DNA of 64,000 nucleotides from Apricaphanius iberus (Eukaryota > Chordata > Actinopteri > Cyprinodontiformes > Aphaniidae): NCBI GenBank assembly GCA_028564705.1, contig JAPXFQ010000398.1:2232001-2296000 (forward strand). The letters run 5' to 3'. Below are positions 21,822 to 35,900 of this stretch, one piece after another. A program made the position numbers and the translations under genes. The notes below the pieces were generated by a model, which worked only from the letters and a program-made list of their open reading frames with translations, had not been told where the DNA came from and did no database searches. The stretch's first letter is position 1, and each line of letters begins with the position of its first letter.

Positions 21822-24800
21822 CTTCGGGGCAAAAAACAGGAAGAAACAAATGACACAGATTAGAGGAAATTAAGATTTTTTTTAAATTGATTCAACTATT
21901 GTAGATCTAAGGAAGAGAAAAAAAACTAAAATTAGCAACATTCTTTTAACACATTTAATCATTTTGCTATGACAAATTTGTCTTTTTTTTGGGGGGGGGG
22001 GGGGGGTGAACATTGTGAAAGAGAAGGAGCATCAAAAATATTGGCTATATTAATCAAATACTCCTAGATAAAATTCTATGTTACCAGTTACTGTATGCAA
22101 TTTAATCTTGGTATAAATCTGGCTGTTCTGTGAAGACCTCAGAGGTTTTGTAAGAAAACATTGATGAACTTCATCGTGAAGACCAAGAAACACAGCAGAT
22201 AGGTCAGAGAGACCATTGGGGAAAAGTCTAAGGAGGAATTAGGTTATAAAACATTATACCAAGCTTTGAACGTCACACCTAAACCTGTTCAATCCATAAT
22301 TTGAAAAGGTGAATGCATATAACACATCTTAAAACCAACCAAGACCTGGCTGTCCACCTAAACTGACTGACAAGGACAACAATAATTAGAGCAGCTAAGA
22401 AGAAGCTAAATGTAACTCTACAGGAGCTTCCTAAAGCCATGGCTCAGATAGGAGAATCTGTTGACAGGGCAAAGATTATTAGTAAACCCTACAATGTGTG
22501 TATTCTAATGAAGAGATGACAGATCAGAGCTGTATCAGTGGGGAAAAAAAGCCATAATTTGGACCAGTTTGCTAAATAGCATGTTGGGGACAAAGCAAAC
22601 GTGTGTGTGTGTGTGATTGTAGCGTCTCTTGCTTATTGCACTATCTATGATGCAGCACAGACAGTTACACACGCATGCATGTCATCATGGGTCAGGGCAT
22701 CAAAAACGGAAAGAAAAACAAAGGGGGGGGGCGTTGAATATGACTCTACATTCCCCTCAACACACCATCCCCAACAAGAAACATGGTAGTGCCACCATCA
22801 GGCTGTGGGGATGCCTTCTTTAACAAGTCAGAAAATAAATGCATGCAGCAATTTTCAGATATGCATTTGTAACGTATTACGAAAAAAATTAAAAGAACTG
22901 AAAACCATATTAGCTCTACTTGTGTTGGTCTGTCGCATAAAAACCTAATAAAATGAATGAAAATGTGTGGTTGTGATGTGAAAAGGGGATATGAATACAT
23001 TTGCATTGCATACTACCAAGTGTCCAGCAGATGGAGCAGTTGGCAATATTTCTTCTCTTGAGCTAATCTGATGAAAATCTCTTCAGTCCATTGTCTTTTA
23101 ATGTATAGGTAGTTTTATCTCTAAAGGGGAGGCGGCGTCATTCAATTGGGCAAATTTGACAAAGTCGTGTTTACACACGCCATCTGTCCTCCTGCAGGCA
23201 CTCACTTTGGAAAGGCGTCAAAACAGTAAGTCTTCTTGGTGTCAGGGAACGCCACTCTCATGCCAGAGGTGAGCGGGGAGTGGAGGATGACTGCGGCACT
23301 CTCATAGCGCGAGGCGAGGTCCACAGAGGGCACGGTGCCAATGCTCTGCCCATAGATGATCACGCTCTCTGGACGGATGCCGTACCTTTAAATACAACAG
23401 AACAAAAAATATAACCATACTGTCCGGTCAACAGAAGGAGGAGCTGCACCGTAACGATTTACCGACATAAGCTGATAATATTTGTGTCCTCGAGCAAAAC
23501 ACTGGCATGCCTCCAGTCAGCCCATGAGTCAATGATATAAAAAAAAGCGGATTAACACACACAATAAAAATGAATAACCTATTTTTTAATGTGTAGGTTT
23601 TCTCTGCCACGCTTTTATCACACTTTAATCTATTTAATATGTCTTACGATAACTTTGTTATTGCTTTGATTGATGTGATCTTTTCATTCAAACTATTTTT
23701 TTTCCATTTTATGCATTTTCTCCCCCAGTACAGCACTTTAATCAAGGGCCCATTATAACTATCTGCACTTCAGACAAAATCTGAAGAGACAATCTTGTAA
23801 AACTGAGACACAGCCATGTGATGCAGTGCTGCTTCTACACCAGCCCTGCAGTCTTGCGACAAAGCAGAAAAGACACTGATCCTGAGTTTGAGGGTAAGGG
23901 ATAAATTGGGAGGGGGTGGAAAAATAAAAGGCGGGAGAGAAGAAATTCCACAGCTGATTATGGCTAACGTGACCGGCTGTAGCAAGCAGTCAGCTGACGG
24001 GCTAGAACCTACTTGGGGAACACTGCATCACTGTCTCTAATGCTGCATGGCTGTATAATGCAAACAGTTAACAAACCTCAGCTCCACTTAGTTATTAAAT
24101 ACGGACTGCCGACATTACAGGCTCAACACTACAGCCTCTAGAGTCGTTTAATACTATAATTCATAATGATGGATACATGAAACACTGAAGGTAGAAAACA
24201 TGCTAAACTGGTGGGAAGGGTTAGTAAGTCTGCTTTATATGGAAACAAACAGCAATAATGTTTGCTTACTACTGTAAAGAGTAAAAAACTCAAGTGCAGT
24301 GACCTAAAATAAAGCATGGGCACATACACAGAGTCAGTGTGGACTGCAGACAATCATTAGCATGAATATATGAACCGTTTACAGTCCATGTCAGGAGCTC
24401 ATCGGGATATAAATAGTGGTGAGAATACTGGCACAGCATTGGAAAGAATGAGTGCAGCGTGAAGACTTCTGAAGAACCCAGGTTTGGTTAGCTCACATCT
24501 CAGTCATTCAGAATCTTGTATTGTAGCTGATAAAACAACAGTTTAGAAACCGTATATGAATTACACCGTCCTTCATGGTTAATCATTTTAACCTTTTAAA
24601 ACCACATAACCGGATCAACATCGGCAGAGATTCATTTTGTTTTGGTGCCGTTTGACCTTTTTGTGAAGGACAGAAGTTGTGAAAAGGGGAACGTCATATT
24701 AGCCCAGCCTCTTTTTTTGAACAGGCTATTTATAAAAAGCTTGAAACAAAACTGACTTTATTAAATGCTTGCTGGAAGGTCTTCAACTGAATATAGAAAC

Positions 24801-26960
24801 TTATTTAGAAATTAAATTAAGTAACATTTTAAACTAATTTAAAACCAGTGGACTACTGGATCATCTGTAAGAGGTTGTGCTCTACCTAAACAAAGCTAGC
24901 AAAAAATAAGGGTCAATCTAAAAAATCAATTCCACTGACTTGGGTTATGGCCCTCCACGATCTGAACGGGTTCAGGAGGGGAGGGTCCTCGGATCTAGGA
25001 GGAACAATACGGTTTTCATCTTGAACAAGGCACACAATAGGAGTGGGAAATATGACGATTTAAGAGCGTTTTACGATCTACACGTCTGATAATCTGTCAT
25101 TTTGGGAGATCATTCGATCACGATTCAGTTTTGCTGCTGTATTTCTGCCTCTGTATGCGAAGGGAAGGCTCCGCTTTCCGGGGGATGAGGCCCTTCCCCA
25201 AATGGAGGAGTTTAAGTATCTGGGGGTCTTGTTCACGAATTAGAGGAAAATGGAGCGGAGGATCGATAGGCAGATTGGTATGGTGTCTACAGTTATGAGG
25301 GTTGTGTACCAGTCTGTCTTGGTGAAGAGAGAGCTGAGCCGAAAGGCCAAGCTCTCAATTTACCGGTCGATCTACGTTCCTACCCTCATCTAAGGTCAAA
25401 AACTCTGGGTGGTGACTGAAAGAGAGAGATCACGGTAAAGGGGACGAAATGAGTTTCCTCTGTACAGTCGCTGGGATCTCCCTTAGAGATAGAGTGAGAA
25501 GCTCAGTCATCCGGAGAGGGCTCAGAGTAGAGCTGCTGCTCCTCTTCTTCGAGAGTAGGCAGTTGAGGTCGCTCGGGCATCTGGTCAGGATGCCCTCCTG
25601 GTCACCTCCTTGGTAAGGTGTTCCAGGCACGTCCCACTGGGAGGAGACCCAGGAGACTCGGCTGGCCTGGGAACGCCTTGGGATTCCTCCCGAGGAGCTG
25701 GCCTAAGTGACATGGGGAGAGGGACGTCTGGGTCTCTCTGCTTAAGCTGCTGCCCCCACTCCATAGAAAGGACCTTCAAATGATGTAAAATCCCTTAATT
25801 AAGACATTCCTCCTGAGGACTTCTTTCTAGGACTGTGGGTCTTCGTTTACCATTACTCAGTAAGTGTAAACCTACAGGGCAACCTAGATCTTCGCATATT
25901 AAACCACTATTAACAAGTCAATATAATAACGTGACATGTCACAATTATGCAGTAGCAATAAGTGAGTAAATAGGAATAGTCAGTCAGTCTAAAATTGACA
26001 AGAGGACAGGGACAACCGTTCTCTAGCGCTTTTTGTTTAAATCTTCCCATTTAACGAGTGACATTATCTGGAGCAGAGCAGTGAGTCTGAGGGTTTCAAT
26101 TAGCGGACACAAAGCACTGAATATTGTGAGGCTAGAACCTGTGCACTCCCCCCTTTCAGCGCTCTGCTATCATATATCGTGGGCAAACATTAAGGGAGGC
26201 CCACATAAGAACTATAATCACAGACATGCTCGTGTGTAGTCCACAATTTACTCTGTCGCTTTCCAACTAAAGTGGATCTCCACAGGCAAACACCAGTCAC
26301 GCTTCCTGGTTACAACCACGCTCCTCCCAAACCCTCCATCGATTCAGTCTCCAGTGACAAATCCAATCTTTTATGCATCCCATCCTCTCTCTTCCCAGTC
26401 CTCTACATCATGCTGCCTCTTGACTGCCCACCACGTGCTCCCTCAAGACCAAAAAAGAAGAAATAATCCTTTTAATTCCTTAGCAGCACTCTATGACTAA
26501 TACACATTGTTGGAGCCTTGAACATATGCACCACCTTTTTTTTGGGTGATACACCATCTGTGATACAGCAGGGGAACGCTCAGTGGAAATGCTTGATGAA
26601 CCAAAACCTGTAAATTAGACCCCCCCCCCCCCCCTTGTTTGTTACACAAAGTGGCTAAACAAATATTAGACTCAAAGTACAAGATGATGAGTCAATAACA
26701 TATTATTACACTCCTATGTGTTTGGTCAGGTGAGCAATTGAACTCCACCCAAGAGATTGCTACAGCCGTCATTATCTCACTCATAGTTTTTTTTTTTTTC
26801 AGGGCAGAAAGGTGGACACTCCTATAAATATTAGGTTGCCACCCTCCAAAAGCAGGTCTGAAAATTCCTCCACTGTGTTTGTAAAAGCCTGCAAAGATGG
26901 GTGGTGTTTCCATTCGGATCGATAGGCTTTATTGAACAGGAAACCAGAGCTCCTCGATTG

Positions 26961-26992
<32 letters not shown>

Positions 26993-29900
26993 GCCTCACT
27001 GGAGAGGGAAGGCTTGGTCTGAAAGCTCATTGCAAATCTGTTGCCAGGCTACTGCTCAATATTAGACAAGCAGGATTGACTGCTGCTCTGCCTCCTCCGC
27101 AGGGAGAAAAGAAAATGTTACACGGAGTCATTTAGTTTGGAAAGGACACAGAAAATCAAACAGATAGAGCTATCTAAGGGATAGAGCCTCTACATAAGAA
27201 AAAGAAAAAGAATAAAATTCAGGTATAGGGGGTGAATATTTTAAATAAAAAAACAAGCTTTCTTCATCGCATTTTTACCATCAACCATTTTTCCATCAAA
27301 GCAAGCCTGCTTACTCACACAGTGTGGACATTTCCTACATCAAGTGAAAGGAATGCCTCATCTTTTGTGGCTGTGTTGGAGGCCTTTGTCCCTGCTGAGC
27401 TGATGAAAGCGTCAGTGTGACAGGCTGTTGCTTCTGTCAGTTTTGACGTGTGTGTGTGTGTGTGTATGTGTGGACCTGGTATTACTATCTTTGTGGGGAC
27501 CAAAAATTGGAAGTTTACTATCCAAGTGGGGACCGACCTCCCTTGTGGGGACCAAAATCCCGGTCCCCACAAGTTTGAAGCAATTTTTGAGGCTTAAAAT
27601 TTGGTTTTAGTGTCAGGGTTACACTTAGGTTATGGTTAGGTTGGGGTAAGGGTCAGGGTTAGGCATTAATTTTTGATGGTTAAGGTTAGGGTAAGGCGCT
27701 ACGGAAAACATTATGTCAATGAGAAGTCCCCACAAGACATAGAAACCCAACATGTGTGTGTGTGTGTGTGTGTAGGTTGCTTTTGTTTTGCTTTACGCAA
27801 AGAAATATCTAACGACGAGAAAGAGAGAATCAAAAGACCCATGGGAGATGGAGATGAGATGTGAGGCTAAGTGGGAGGAGCCTTGATGAAACACACATAA
27901 TCTAAACAGTTTTGATATTATTATGGTCATCTCAGTAAAAAAAAACACTACATTTTCCTCCTAAAATTGTTTACTGGTATGTTGTACAAATCAGACAGTG
28001 AACTCATCTTTTTGAACAGTAAAGGGTCTTTTCACTACGTTCTCTGCTTCTGTACCAACTTAAATCAGTTTCATTTCAAAGTCTACAATATTCCGATTTG
28101 CACAACTTGGACTGGATTTACATATTAAATACAGGTTTTTATGTGATAGCTTAACTTTGCTCTTATGTCTTCTAAAATCATAATCCTCCATGCTTTGCTT
28201 AGTGTTGAACTACAGCTCCAGTTTCTGATTTTTGAATCCTTCAGGTCCCTCAGTAAATGAAAAGCCAAACAACAAGTTTAAGTTCTTTAGATGTTGTAAA
28301 ACATAAAGAATTCCACCAAAATATGAAATCAATGTAATGTTTTTATTTTTGTTCATTGTTTTTTACATAATGAAATATGGAATTAAGTACGGTTAATCCA
28401 ATTTTTCATAATTATTCAGATTTTGAAACTGCCACAAATTTAACTACATACCATTCAGGACATCAAGATTATGTGGAATCCTGACTCTAGTCCATTCATG
28501 TATTTAAAGGGGAAGTTCATTTTTTTGCAACCTGGACCTTATTTATAGCATGCATTATATTCATTTTCTCACTCAGGCAAGTTTGAAGCCACTTAAGAGT
28601 CCTTTAGAAGAAGTTTATATCCATATAACGGGAGTCATGAACAAAGTGCTGCTTCTAAATAAATCATGTTCTGCCACAAAACTTCCTCAATTAACCAATG
28701 TCTTGTTATTCATGGCTACTACCATTTACCCCTGAGTGTGGGGCGTCTCTGAAGTGCTTCTCCATTACCTGCATGGGCTGTTTTGCAGGCTTTTAAGCCA
28801 ACTGCACTAACATGCAATCTCAAATAGGTAGCTGCCGTCCGCCATGAAAGTTGTAGTCTACGCAGCGCTTTCAGTCTGCGCTCTACAGAGGGAGACTGTT
28901 AGACAAAACTTGCTTCTGCAAACATCAACATGATTCAACCTTGCATGTTGTTTTCCAAATTGTACAAACAAAAGGACCAAGTGGACTGTCGTATAGCACG
29001 GACTAAAAACTGCTATGGGGCACTGCAGTAATTGCAATGGCTGCTTGTTGAAAATATCACCGGTAGAACATAAAGAAACACTTCAGAGGCTTATTCGGCA
29101 AAGATCCAGTGGGAAAGATTCATATTAGGCCATATTTTCGGGTTGCAATGAAACGGATAAAGATTGCTCAAAATGCAAAATATTCATCTAAACCGTGAGA
29201 GCACCACCTGTCCTTTGATGCTTTTAACACAAAGGGGTGTTCCCACCAAACCGGTTCTATTGGTGAACTGGTCCTAGTGCTTGTTTTGTTCTCTTTCAAA
29301 TATCTGGCCCCAAGTGATTTTCTTCAGCACCTTACAGCTGCAGTCTGGAGAATTTATGTATGCATCAAAGTTTTCTAAATCTTTCGATCCATAGTTTGGT
29401 TCTCTACCATGATATATGGGAGGTTATCCACAACATTCATTCTGCTTAAGTTCCTCCTTCCTCACATAGAGCCACATGCAATTCACACTGACTGGCAAGT
29501 TTTTTTAGCCAACAGAACTTGGGTTTCCGCATTGTCAGCTGTGAAAGTGCATGCACATCACGCAAACCTGTGAAGATGGGGCTGCGCACTCAGACCACTC
29601 CGTGTCTTCCTGTTTGCAGTTGCCATAATGGCAGAGAGTGGTCATGGAGAAGTCTGAGCAAATTTTTTCTAAAAAGTTAGCTATTCCACGGCTCAAAGTC
29701 TGGCGACTAAACTGAAAAACACCTTGGAGACCGGAGTAGGATTTACATCAGAGACTACGTTTACATCCAGCCAATAACTCGTTCAAAGCGGGAATACTAG
29801 CAATAACCCAATCACGCAAAGCCATGTAAACGCAGGCAAAAAACAGAATATGCTCATATTCAGGTTTTTAAAATGATCCATAGGGAACCCCTTTTCTAAA

Positions 29901-32900
29901 CCAAATATCTGGTCACGTAAAGGCATATCCTCATCAAAGGGAACATTGATTTGCGCTCTGCGCATGTTCTATTCCTAAGGAATTTCGGTCTTTCAAGTAG
30001 AGGAACTTCTTGAGTCTACGTACGTTGGATTAAAAACATTTGTCTCACTTAAAAAGTCCAACGGCAGCTTTAAACTAGAATTGAGAAGACAAAGACATCA
30101 AATCAAAATCAAGATGTGAGCATCATAAACCTCTGAGGAAGCTTCCAAGCAAGAATGGTAAAAACTGTTTTTATATTAGCAGAGGAATAACCCAACCTCA
30201 CGGTCTCCAATCTTTACACTAGGGATGTGATTTGGCAAGAATCTGCCGATACTATATGTATCACGATACAGAGGAAACGATAAAATATATTTTAACATAT
30301 CACAATATGATGAGTTATAGTATATATTACGATTTTCGAAACTAAATTTAACAGTAGAAAGCCTGTCATAGCATCCTAAACACTCCAACTGGTTTCATCC
30401 ATAACACATCAAGTTTTATTACTTCTAGTTGGTCCACTGGAACAAAGGAAGTGAAAAAAGCCACCAACTACAAGTCCTACTTTCAATTTTACTACCTAAA
30501 TGACTAATGTCTCAGAATTCAATTAAAATTCTTAAAAACAAAACAGAAAATTGAATCTTTGCTCTTGATTATCAATACAATATCGGGACATAAAATATCA
30601 CGATATATTGGCATATGGGTATTTTCTTACATCCCTACTTTACACCCTTAATTTTCATACGCCCTTTACAGGGTTTAAGCCAGTAAAATCACAGCATAGA
30701 ACAATATACAATTTTTTTTTGCCTCCGATTAACAGTTTCGGGTAATACTGGCCAGAGATTAGCTCACAAACGCAGCTTGACATTTAAAATCCTAAACATC
30801 TCTTTACAGGGATGATGAGATGCATCCATTTACTGGACAAGCGGTTTATAGTGATGTGGTGCCAGCAAACACAAGCCCAGTTTAAGCACTGGAACCACCA
30901 AAATGGGAACTCCCTATAAGCATTACTGCGTATGCACGATTGTAGGACATGTCAATTTCAATATAGAGAGACAACAGCTAACGGTCATAAAGGAAAGAAT
31001 GATACAGACATGGCAGTAAAACCTGGAGAGATAGTTGCTGCGTGACAGAGGCCACCAGCCACAAAACTAACAAACATTTTGTTATCTGCTTTGTTGGATC
31101 AGTTTTGTAGGGGAAAAAGGACTGAATTTAAAATAGCAACAATGAGTGATATCATTTGATATGCCATGTTAATAAGTGGAATTAATAATTGATAGTTTGT
31201 ATTTATGCCCTTTATAGATTTTAACATAAAAACAGTCTAGAAGATGCTGTGTTAATGGGGGGGGGGGGGTCTAAACATGAGACCGTGCATTAATAATTTA
31301 TATAATGTCAGGCTGGAAATGTGATCACCTTTTCCCCTCCAGCCATAAATGCTGTCTGCAATCTCGCAAAGGGACAAAGTGTGTGATTTACAAAATGGAA
31401 AAAAAATAAACGAAAATGTAGGTCACTCTAAACGCTCGACACGGACGAAAAGGTCTTCCATCACATTAGCGCAAAGACAAATACTTCCTCACATTTACAG
31501 GAGCAAGTCTTGAACGCAAACACCTGAATTATCCAAGTCTCATGTTTTGTACTTGGGCAATGCATTAAGAGATTTTTTGTTTTTTTTAAAATCACTCATC
31601 CAACCTCATTTAGGTCATCTTTAGCACAAAAGCAAAGTGTCATCACATTCCACTGCAGAAACCAACCACGGGCCAACGAGGCATGGGACATGCAGAACAC
31701 ACTCAAGCTGTAGCTTCTTCTCCAGCAGCCTATATCCGTTTCTATGGGTCTTATCTCATCTTAAGATGTTGCTTCTCCCAATAAACAACATTTGAATTGT
31801 TGCTTGATGACAACACTAACATAGCAGCTGCTGACGGTCAGACCAGGTGAGTCAATTATTAATTATCCGACTGAAGCACTGAATAGGCTGAATTAAGTGT
31901 TCCTTGACGAAAAGCTTCTCACGGAATAGGTTTGTTCATTTGTGTCGGTCACACAAGCTTGGGCACCATTTACTCTGAGCGAAACGGATCATCAACGTCG
32001 AATTTGTGAAAAGTCATGTATCGAAGAGGGGAGCCATATCTCAGTCTGGCGGACAAAAGAAAGCAACAGAACCACATATAACAGTCCTAATATTTCACTT
32101 TCCTTTTAAGTAGTTGCATTAATGATAATGAAATGTTCCCAGCTGAAACTACATAGCTCCAAAGCAGGAGAACCCGAATGAGTCAGCATTCATTAGGTTT
32201 GAAAGTGTGACTACCAGAAAAGCCGGTTCTTCTCAAAGCGGTGACCCATTTGTATTCATGTTTCCTGTTTAACTTACTAACTTCCTAATTCCCAGCTCTT
32301 TATTTGCGGAGGAATAGTAATCTGATTCAGAGAAAATGCTTTAGGGAAATCTGAGCTAGAAAAAAAACCCCAAAACAACCAGCTGTTTGTCGCTGGGGGC
32401 TCAGATACCGCTGTTGACACATTAAAACCTTTATATCGCTGATATATTTAAATGCCCCAGGAAAACCATGTGCGGATGATGTTCTAATCGAGTAATTCCT
32501 CCAGTGTATCAAGTTTTGACTCTTACTTTACACAAAGCAGTAAAGGGGTTCTACAGAAAAACAAATAATACCCAAATACTTTTCCTGCAAACTTGAAGTG
32601 TTAATCTTTTTGGGTCATTACACTGACTGACCTACAGTCTGAGCAAAGTCCAGCATTTAACTACAAGACCAACCCATTTCATACATTCATTCCCACTTTA
32701 CCCCTTACCCCAGCCATAATGCTCCGAACTGGGTTGTGTTCCCCAGAAGAACTAAAAAAGGCTGGTGATTCCATCAGACAAGGTCCCCATGGGTTAACAA
32801 AGACGGGAACAGTTTCCCAATATCCTCTACTCTGTATCCTGATCCTTCAGGGGTGTGGAAGTTCTACCTTCCCGTTTATGGGAAATAGGGTCTACCTTTG

Positions 32901-35900
32901 TCTCCATATCCTAATGCTAGTAACAATGGAAAATGTATCTGCCACACATCTAGTGAACAATCACTTCACCTCTCCAAAAATGTTGATAATCATTAAATCT
33001 TCTGTACCTCTTTACAATAGGGCTCCCCTTTAATGATTAGTAATAGTTTATAGACACTAGAGCTGTGTACAGTACAGACCAAAAGTTTGGACACACCTTC
33101 CATTCAATGCGTTTTCTTTATTTTCATGTTGGCCCTTTTGCCTTCACTCTGCGGTTCAGCTCACCCCAAAACATCTCGATTGGGTTCAGATCCTGTGACT
33201 TTGGAGGCCAGGTTATTTCACACTTTTTTGTAAAAGTACTACATAATTCCATAATTCATAGTTTTGATGCCTTCAGTGAGAATCTACAATGTCAATAATC
33301 ATGAAAAGAAAGGAAACTCATTGAATTAGAAGGTGTGGTCTGTACTATATATACATATAAACAATATATTGCAATACTATGAGTGAGACTCACTTTGATT
33401 TTTAAAACTGAATTTAACTGTAGAAACACTGTTGCAGCATTCTAAACACTCTAAACCGTTTCATAAACAGGCAGAACCAGACTAAACAGGTTGGTTTCTT
33501 GCCAAATAGTGAGCTAATCTAAGCATTTCATCTATAGTTGCCAAATTTATCTTTTCGTGCCAAGTATTTGTAAATATTATTCTTTTGCATGTAGTATTAC
33601 ACTTTATGAGAACTTTACATTAAAGTTGAGAATCTACCTACTGCAAGTTAATGACTAATCTGAATTCTGAAATTCATTTAGCACCTGTAGATGAAATATT
33701 TAAGTGAACAGATCTGTTTCACTGTTTACAAAGAAGCTGGTCAGTGTTATCACTTTTTTGCTTTTAATGCATAAATTGACATATTTAGAAACTATTCATT
33801 AGTCATTTATAAAGGGAGCCTTACTGCAAAGTGGCACCGAAACTTCTGATTAACTTACTGGAACTCTGCCCATTTATTGCATTATCAAATATCATCCCAA
33901 GAACGGACCGAGTCCGGCCTGTTCACGTAGCGCTTGTGTTCCTGTAATACAGAGACTTGCATCATGAATCAGTCCCAAAGACAAAACGCATTACTCTGCT
34001 CTTCCAAAGGACAAAAGGAGGAGATGACGAGAGGATTTAAGACAAAAAGCAGACATCCTCAAACACGGAGGGAAGGAAACGAGCAACCCGGGGTTAAACA
34101 AACTCATGACTATAGCTTCCGTGCAGAAAAGCCTCGTGAGAGAAGGAACTGCAACTTAGTGATGTGCCCAAATCATCTTTTACCAGTGATAAACCACTGG
34201 AGGCATTTCTGAATCTGAAAAGACAATTTGCAGTGTTACTAGTATTTGTGTCTACATAAAAGAAAATACTGTGCGACACGAAGTTGACACTGCGCATAAT
34301 CCCAAACGCACAATCCTCTATGAAACATGGTGGCGGCTGCATCATTCTATGGGGATGCTTCTCTTCAGCAGAGACAGGAAAAAATTACTTGATCTAGTTG
34401 GAGGATGGATGGAGCCTGATAGAGAAAACAGAGCAATCCTGTAGGAAAACTTGAATATGGCAAAAGACTTGAGACTGGGTTGAAGGGTTCACCTTCCCAC
34501 CAGGGCTAGAATGAACTGGTTTAGAACAAAGCTTATTCACGTGTTCGAATGGTGCGGGAACCTTTAACTATTTTCATACTTCATATCCAATCACCTATTA
34601 CTCACAAAGCATCGGAAATTTTTTTTAAAGCACAAACAGTGACACAGATGAGTGAAATGTATTGTGCGTTTGTGTGTGTGCGCATGCACAGCTTAAATAG
34701 AACCAAAGTCTTGTTTCTGTACGCCAGCAAAGAGATGATTCGTTTATAATAAAGACGTATGCATCATCATCGACAGGCAGCTCAGAATGAGGAAAGGCTT
34801 TTCTAATCAGTTGGGGCCAAGTAAGAGTCTGTAGAAGCAAAAGTCCACCAGAAGCCTACAGAGATGAAGCCTCAGCGGAACACCCACTTCCACCTACATG
34901 CTGTGGACCAACGTAATATCCCAGAAACCCGACCCCTCGTTAAATCGCCCACACGAACATCTCGCCATCACTACCAAAAGCTAATTCCGCAATGGTGTTT
35001 AGCAGCATTACTTGAGTAATCCTTCCTCCACTCGACTCAGCTCCTTCAGCAAACATCCTGCTCCTCCCCTTAGGTTATTTTATATAATAATTCACAAAGA
35101 AGCTGTCTCCCACATCTTCATACTCTGTTTGTGTCATATTAGCCTTTTTTTTTTTCAGTCGCCTCCTTTTAGCTCAATCCAAAATGTCACTGAATTTGCA
35201 TTTGACAAAAAAGGTTTACAGTGCTGTTATTTTTTTCCTTACTTCAAATTCAAAGCCATTATAGGCAATATTAGGAAACAGCTGCTTAACTAGTGCCAAA
35301 ATGCTCCACTAAAGCAAGGTTCACGAAAAAGGATACTAATTAAGTTTTACAAAAAGCTAAAGCAAGCTATTGATATGTTGTGTAAAAAATAAAAAAAAAA
35401 TAAAAAAATGGACACATAACCTTATTTTCCCCTCATCGTCTTTAAAAATCTGAAAAAAAGTTTTTTTTAGGTGAGTTAGGCTTACCTATTGTTTTCTATG
35501 GTTAAATATCAGAATAATGAGAAAATTATGTTGTGGTCGTAGGAGACAGTTCACTAGATGTGAGTTAGAGGCACAAATAAGGATGCACTTTAAAAAAAAT
35601 ACCACCTCAAATCACATTGCTTCGTTTTATGGCAAAAATCAAAAGTAAATCGTAAAATATATCTGCAAGACCGTTTTCCCTTTATGTACAATTTGTAGGT
35701 GCCTCAAAGTGCTGCGTTAATCCATTCGAACAACTGTAGTCAAACAGACCGCACAGCGAAGTACTGCCATCATTCTGACAGGAAGGAGACGGGTTCTGTG
35801 CTGCAGAGATAAAAATGTTTGGGTCCTGGCTGAAGCTGGTGAAAATGCTACTGTCCAAGGTGAAACGAGTTCTGCACCAGCATGGACTGAAAGGCCACTC

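Noticed and set aside
27600..27700. Interstitial telomere
   Set aside because: Units are degenerate and are part of a dispersed repeat also known elsewhere in fish, not a (TTAGGG)n array.
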